Shown: positions 21,052-25,735 of the stretch, one piece after another
Numbering within the stretch: the stretch's first letter is position 1
Layout: the number at the start of each line of letters is the position of its first letter
Assembly (NCBI GenBank): GCA_000310025.1
Contig: FN649741.1
Location: 6,497,200-6,522,934, forward strand
DNA: 25,735 nucleotides
Origin: Ectocarpus siliculosus
Lineage: Eukaryota > Sar > Phaeophyceae > Ectocarpales > Ectocarpaceae
Direction: 5' to 3'
The notes under the pieces: generated by a model
Databases searched by the model: none
Told to the model about the DNA's origin: nothing
Seen by the model: the letters and a program-made list of their open reading frames with translations, nothing else
Position numbers and translations under genes: made by a program

Positions 21052-21279
21052 CCCCCGGCGCAAAAAAAAGAAAACCTTTACTAACGCCAAGGGACTAGTT
21101 CCATCGACGGTGACATCTATCGCCCCCGCCAAAAAAAACAAAACAAAAAAACTTTACTAGCTCAAAGGGATCGATTCCGTCGACGCCGAAATGTTCGCCC
21201 CCGCAAAACAATACAAAAAAACAAGGACACTTCACTAACAACTCCAAGGGACCGATTCCACCGACGCTGACATGTATCG
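21052..21279. repeat. Three-copy tandem repeat at the end of APC5
   Basis: Three imperfect units occur at about 21052-21122, 21123-21197 and 21198-21279 (71, 75 and 82 bases). Each has a CCCCCG start, an A-rich stretch with CAAAACAAAA words, then a CTAAC/CTAGC, AAGGGA, ATTCC, CGACG, GACAT block. The block of the third unit, read on the minus strand, is the last 15 codons of APC5 including its stop (21279-21235). The other two copies lie in its 3' UTR and are diverged and frame-broken. Confidence 0.88.
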
Positions 21280-24162
21280 CCGGACCTCCGCGGGCCCGAT
21301 TTTCAGACCGGGAGAGGGGCAAGCCAGAGCTCGGGCCACGGCTTTCGAAACCGCCAGGAACTCTCTTGAGGAGGCGTTTCGCTCCACGGTCGCCCTATAC
21401 TTGTCTGATGCCTCTTCGTGCTCTGACACCAGCTCCGCACAAACGCGGGCCTGGACAAGTAGGGCAGAGGGTTGTTGTTGTTGTCGTCGTTGTTATTGCT
21501 GTTTGTCGTTGTCTTTACATGAAAATCGCCTCGGCCTCTGCCCAGTACCCTCTAACATTCGTGCCGTTTCAACTGACTCGGACGTGTTCCGTGGTCATCA
21601 CCGGTCAGCTACCAAAAACGGGTACACATTTCCAGAGAAACCACGTGAGGGTATGGAGTTATCATGATTCGTGGTGTACTTTTTTTTTTTTCACGCTTTG
21701 GTTGTGGGGGGGAACACGAGGCGAATGAAAACGAGGCGATGAAATCTGGGCCCCGTGTAGGTCATTCGGTGCCTGCTGCGTCTAAAACAATTGCTGAACG
21801 AGTATCGGGGAAAGACCTAGGAAGACCTAATACTAGTTCATGTTCACTAGGTGTTACAAAGGCTGGGCAGATTTACTCCATCTAAAACCAAGTGATCACC
21901 ACCACCGAGCGGCCATCTGCAGGTTTCTCCACCAATAACTCGTGGTGACTAACCAGAGCAGACCAACAGCATGCCATTGTCTACCGTCCCCCCACGCACG
22001 AACCAAAAAAAAAAGTCACCTTGAGATACAAGCACTCCCGCAGCCCGGCGAAGTCATGGCAACGCTTCAGCTTCGCAATCGCTCGGTCGAGGTTGAGCAC
22101 CGCTCTTCTCAGCACCTCCCCTCGCCGCACCCTCCCCGTCGCCGCAGGCCCCGATAGCGCCGCCGGCGCCGCCGGCCCGCCCCCCGCCCCCCGTCCCCCT
22201 CCTCCTCCTCCTCCTCCTCCTCCTTCGATCGTAACGCCTCCCTCGCCGCCTGCTTCTGGTACCGCCGTGGAAGTCTGTCCGCCACCGCCGAGAGACACTT
22301 CCGCGATGTCGCACCTGGCCATCGCCAGCCAGGCCTCACCCTGCGACTGTACGGGCGCGCTGGCCAGCAGCTGCCCCAGGCAGGCTTGAAGGAGGATGCG
22401 GGCACGTCGTGTCGAGCCCATGCGGAGGTGCACCTGCCGCGTGGAAGGACGCCGTCGTAGATCGGGCGGGGCAAGGCAAAGCGGTGTCTAGAAAGAGGGC
22501 AGGAGGTGGGGGCGGGGCAAGGCGTGCCTAGAGAGAGGGGGGACATTCCGCCACCGTGTTATACAATGTTTCGCCCTCCAGGTGCACCAGTGGCTTGAGC
22601 GGAGAGAGGGTCGTTCTCTCTCTCTCTCTGCTTGCCGCTCCGTGCCTCAAGTCGTATGGAGGACAAGATAACACAGCCCGGTGAAGACGTCAGGGACTCA
22701 AAAACAAGTATCAATCATCTAGTTGAGCTAATTGCACGCGTATATGTGTACTATCTTATGCTAGGATAAAACGGCCCGGTGAGAAATTTACGGAGTCAAA
22801 AACACTTTACCGAGTGTTTCGTTGTGTGAGTGTGGGTGTTATCTCATGTCGACCTGTTCTTTGATCTGAGAGCATTTTCCTCTCATCTTTTGGGCTCATG
22901 ATGACCCGTAAACGTTCTGCTATCGGGTGCGGCGTTGTGTTTGTGTGTGTTGCGTGCTGTCGAGGTGTTGCCTTGTGTAGCACACGGTACTCCCGCTGTC
23001 GGCACCATTCCACACCAAGACAACTAGGACACACGCGTGAGCTGCGCTCCGAAAAACGCAACGAATCCGTACCGTACCCCCTGACGGGATGGCGCGCTCT
23101 GGCTGTTTTACCATGGAACGAAACGGAACGTTGCCACCGCACCCTCTATCGACTTGCTGTTTGTACCGTGAAATGATCCGTGTCGCTGCTGCCCTATTAT
23201 ACCACACCTGCGCGAGGTGAGTCATCGCCGACGCGTGGATGGCGTCCAGCGTGTAGCTCTCGCACACCGCCAGGCACCGCAGCGCGTGCGGCAACGCCCC
23301 GACAGGCGACGCCGGCTCCGCCCCCAGCCAGGCGCGGGAGAGCTCCAGCAGCAGGCGGGCGTACTGCGGGGCGAGGCCCCGAGTGTCGCTGAGCTTGGCC
23401 AGGTCGGAGGCTGCCTTCACGGCCTCTGCCCACCTGGAGCGCAAGGGGGGGGGTTCCGCGGGACAAAGTGAAAGGCTGGGTTGTAGATCTAAACGCTCTC
23501 TCGTTTGGTTTCGCTGGAGGTACCCGTCATTCGATAACCGATCAACCACCCTTTCGACGCAAAGCGGTGACCCCACTCTAGCGTAATACGCCTCCAAAAC
23601 ATGGGTGGAGATTTGGTTACAGCCCTGTTTCAAAGAATACTTTTTTCGATTTTTTTCCTCCCGGGGGGGGGGGGGTAGGGGGGGAAGAACGATGTAAACA
23701 AATCACGAGGCCACACCCGACCAATACATGCGAAATATCAACCCAAAACTCCCTCGTTACGTCAGTGCTGAAATCGGGCGACAATCGCTTTGCTCGCCAA
23801 GGAGGGGGACAGAAGAGCGGAGACCGGGGCAACACCGCAAATGACACCCCCCCGGTCTACACCTCCACCATCAGCAGAAACACCAGCCACCCAACAGACG
23901 GAAATGAAAAACTCTCTCTGCCCCCCCAATCGCTTCACTCCATGAAAGGGGGCCCCACAAAAAGAGCTCCGGGTGTTCCCCTGTTACCAACGACCCCGAT
24001 CCCCGCCCCATTGTCTCGAACGAAAACCACGTTGGAGGCTGTCGAACCACTCGCCTTCCTTGTGCCCTGAGAAGCCTAACTCTTTGGAGGTGCGCCTCGA
24101 TGAAGGACTCCGCTCCTTGGCTGAGGGGACAGCAGGCACGGAGGCTCATGCCCAGCCTCCAC

Positions 24163-24250
<88 letters not shown>

Positions 24251-25735
24251 GGCAGACAGGCAGGCAGGCAGGCAGCCAGACAGACAGACAGAGAAAGGAA
24301 GAAGAGAAAAATAAAAATGTTAGTACACGCGAATATGACCGGAAGACACGTGGTCTTTAACAAAAGAAAGATAGCAAAAAGGTGCGCGGAACGAATTAAT
24401 CCGTACTCGCGGCGGTGGGCTCTACGTCACACGGGAGAGCACCACCACGAGGAACGTTCCGCGCGGTCCTCCACAAACAAGATTACGTCAAAGCGATCAT
24501 ACCGGTGGGTACGCAGGGACAAGAACAGCAAGCAGCAGGCGTCCCAGGAAAAGCTGCATAGTCGCGAAACTAAACTGCCCTTTTCTACCCTGCGTCCCCC
24601 CAGCAGCCCCCCGTTCTCTGTTCAAGTTTTTATTCACCCTTCGGCGGCTCTAAACTCCCCCCTGTTGACCATCCACTCGTGGAGCAGCACCATCACCCCC
24701 GCGGCCCAGACGTTCGACACCGGGTGAGGGAACTCTTTGTGCTGCCGTAGCGCGATGGAGAGCGCCACCGCAAACACGCAACCTTGCTCGTCTTCTTCCC
24801 CGTCGCCCTTTCTCTCCTCGCCCGGTGTCCCCGCTGAGCCGCCGAAGACGGGCGGCGGGGGGAGGCCCGGCAAGGTTTTCCCTCTGAGGGTGGCGTTGAT
24901 GATGCAGGCGGAGGCTAGCTCGACGCTCGAGGCAGTTGCTATGTCGCCGTGGATCTGGGCGGAGGTATGGAAGGGGGCGGGGGGCGGGGGCATGGCGGTG
25001 ATATGCAAGCACTGCCTCCCAAGAGACGTAACACGAGAGGACGGAGACGTTTCGTGCGAAAAGCTTGTGCATGCCATCTATTGGAAAGACAACCGTCTAC
25101 CATCTCATCGGACAGCAGGGTTTTCCTCCGCTGGGAGCGGTTGCTCTACCAACTTATCCCCAAAGCACAAGTACGAAGATCCACTAAACAGCTAAAAGGC
25201 TGCGTGCACTTGTAGCGCGCGCGGTCCTCTGAGCACACCAGACCATCAGCCTCTCGTAGAGCACAGCACTGAACGCGACCATGTTTGGCCCGCCGCAGTA
25301 CCACCTTACCGTGGCCAACCTTGCCGTCCAACGGCGTTGACTACAAGAGGGAACGCATTTGTCCGTTCGGCTCAGTTCCTTCAGGACTCAAAGGCGCAAA
25401 TGTCAACCCCAGGGGCTTCGGACAACACCCCCTAGGTCTTGCCTACCGCTGCCCTCCGCCTACGGGAGGCTGTTGCTTTGATATCGACAAATTGCATAAA
25501 AAATGGACGACACAGCGGTGTTCTTGTGGTAAAAAACTCAAAACAAATTCGCAACAACGACAGCAACAGCAATACCACCACCACCACCACCACCATATCA
25601 GCCGTCCCCACCTGAAGCACCGAGCGAGCGCACGCCGCGGCCATGTCCGAGTACCCGAACCTCTCGAACGCCCCGGCCTCCACCAGCAGCCGCTGGCACG
25701 ACAACCCCGCCGCCACTTCCCCCCCCGTCCCCCCC
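21235..25735 (-). CDS. APC5: Anaphase-promoting complex subunit 5, C-terminal part (5' end off the window)
   Basis: Five minus-strand exons, 25735-25612 (partial), 24954-24638, 23433-23208, 22433-22020 and 21450-21235, join with matching phases into about 431 residues of the C-terminal half. APC5 is a scaffold subunit of the APC/C ubiquitin ligase, which marks cyclins and securin for destruction in mitosis. Its C-terminal half is an array of TPR-like helical hairpins. Segments align in order with known APC5: a FERFGYSDMAAACARSVLQ hairpin, VWAAGVMVLLHEWMVNRGEF, ALPHALRCLAVCESYTLDAI followed by HASAMTHLAQ, AWLAMARCDIAEVS, LNLDRAIAKLKRCHDFAGLR, and ARVCAELVSEHEEASDKYRA. Two inserts are unusual: a Pro/Gly/Glu stretch in exon 24954-24638, and a poly-Gly stretch in exon 22433-22020 encoded by CCT repeats on the plus strand. 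The tail beyond the last hairpin, about 40 residues ending SASVESVPWSC, appears lineage-specific. Confidence 0.83.
22614..22629. repeat. Short TC microsatellite
   Basis: About eight TC dinucleotides in an intron of APC5 (between exons 23433-23208 and 22433-22020). Confidence 0.8.
22662..22808. repeat. Two-copy dispersed repeat in an APC5 intron
   Basis: Two imperfect copies about 100 bases apart (22662-22708 and 22762-22808) share the sequence AGGA, AA, AC, GCCCGGTGA, then GGA(G/C)TCAAAAACA in the same order and spacing. Both lie within the APC5 intron between 23207 and 22434. No coding or RNA-structure role is apparent. Confidence 0.6.
24168..24292. repeat. Compound GA / GACA / GGCA microsatellite
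   Basis: A run of about 26 GA dinucleotides (24168-24220) passes into GACA tetranucleotides (to about 24250), then GGCA units and a few more GACA units. It lies in the APC5 intron between exons 24954-24638 and 23433-23208. The open frames across it are products of the repeat and not genes. Confidence 0.95.

Noticed and set aside
24076-24363. ORFs on both strands made of repeated Arg/Glu or Ser/Leu and Cys/Leu units.
   Set aside because: They are translations of the GA/GACA microsatellite inside an APC5 intron.

Overview
The window is nuclear DNA from a eukaryote with intron-rich, GC-moderate genes, most likely a photosynthetic stramenopile and plausibly a brown alga. Three things point there: protein-coding sequence is broken into short exons with GT..AG introns of about 60-1200 bases; one gene begins with a bipartite signal ending in a serine-alanine-phenylalanine motif, typical of proteins imported into secondary (red-algal-derived) plastids; and proteins carry low-complexity Gly, Gln and Ala inserts. 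The species call is an inference. No rRNA, tRNA, CRISPR, prokaryotic operon or intact transposon was seen.

Genes were assembled by hand, joining open frames through GT..AG sites whose phases match. From left to right: (1) about 80-1329, minus, a tentative, unrecognised gene end. (2) 3410-7075, plus, a four-exon gene for a plastid-targeted small-heat-shock-like protein of 442 residues with two alpha-crystallin-type (Hsp20) domains. (3) 7634-8039, plus, a possible two-exon gene of unknown function. (4) 9448-16935, minus, an eight-exon model for a protein of about 1645 residues made of seven or eight diverged fibronectin type III (FN3) domains. (5) 18079-20524, plus, a four-exon gene for a 293-residue protein I do not recognise. 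(6) 21235-25735, minus, the last five exons of the anaphase-promoting complex subunit 5 gene (APC5), running off the right edge.

The FN3 gene and the 293-residue gene are divergent, with about 1.1 kb between their start codons; that interval is dense in TGACG/CGTCA cores. The 293-residue gene and APC5 are convergent, with about 0.7 kb between their stop codons; that interval holds a three-copy tandem repeat whose last copy contains the end of the APC5 reading frame. The genes do not form a pathway: protein folding in the plastid, a large FN3 scaffold or adhesion-like protein, cell-cycle ubiquitination, and unknowns. The remaining spacers (1446-3409, 7076-7633, 8040-9447) show only weak ORFs and simple repeats.
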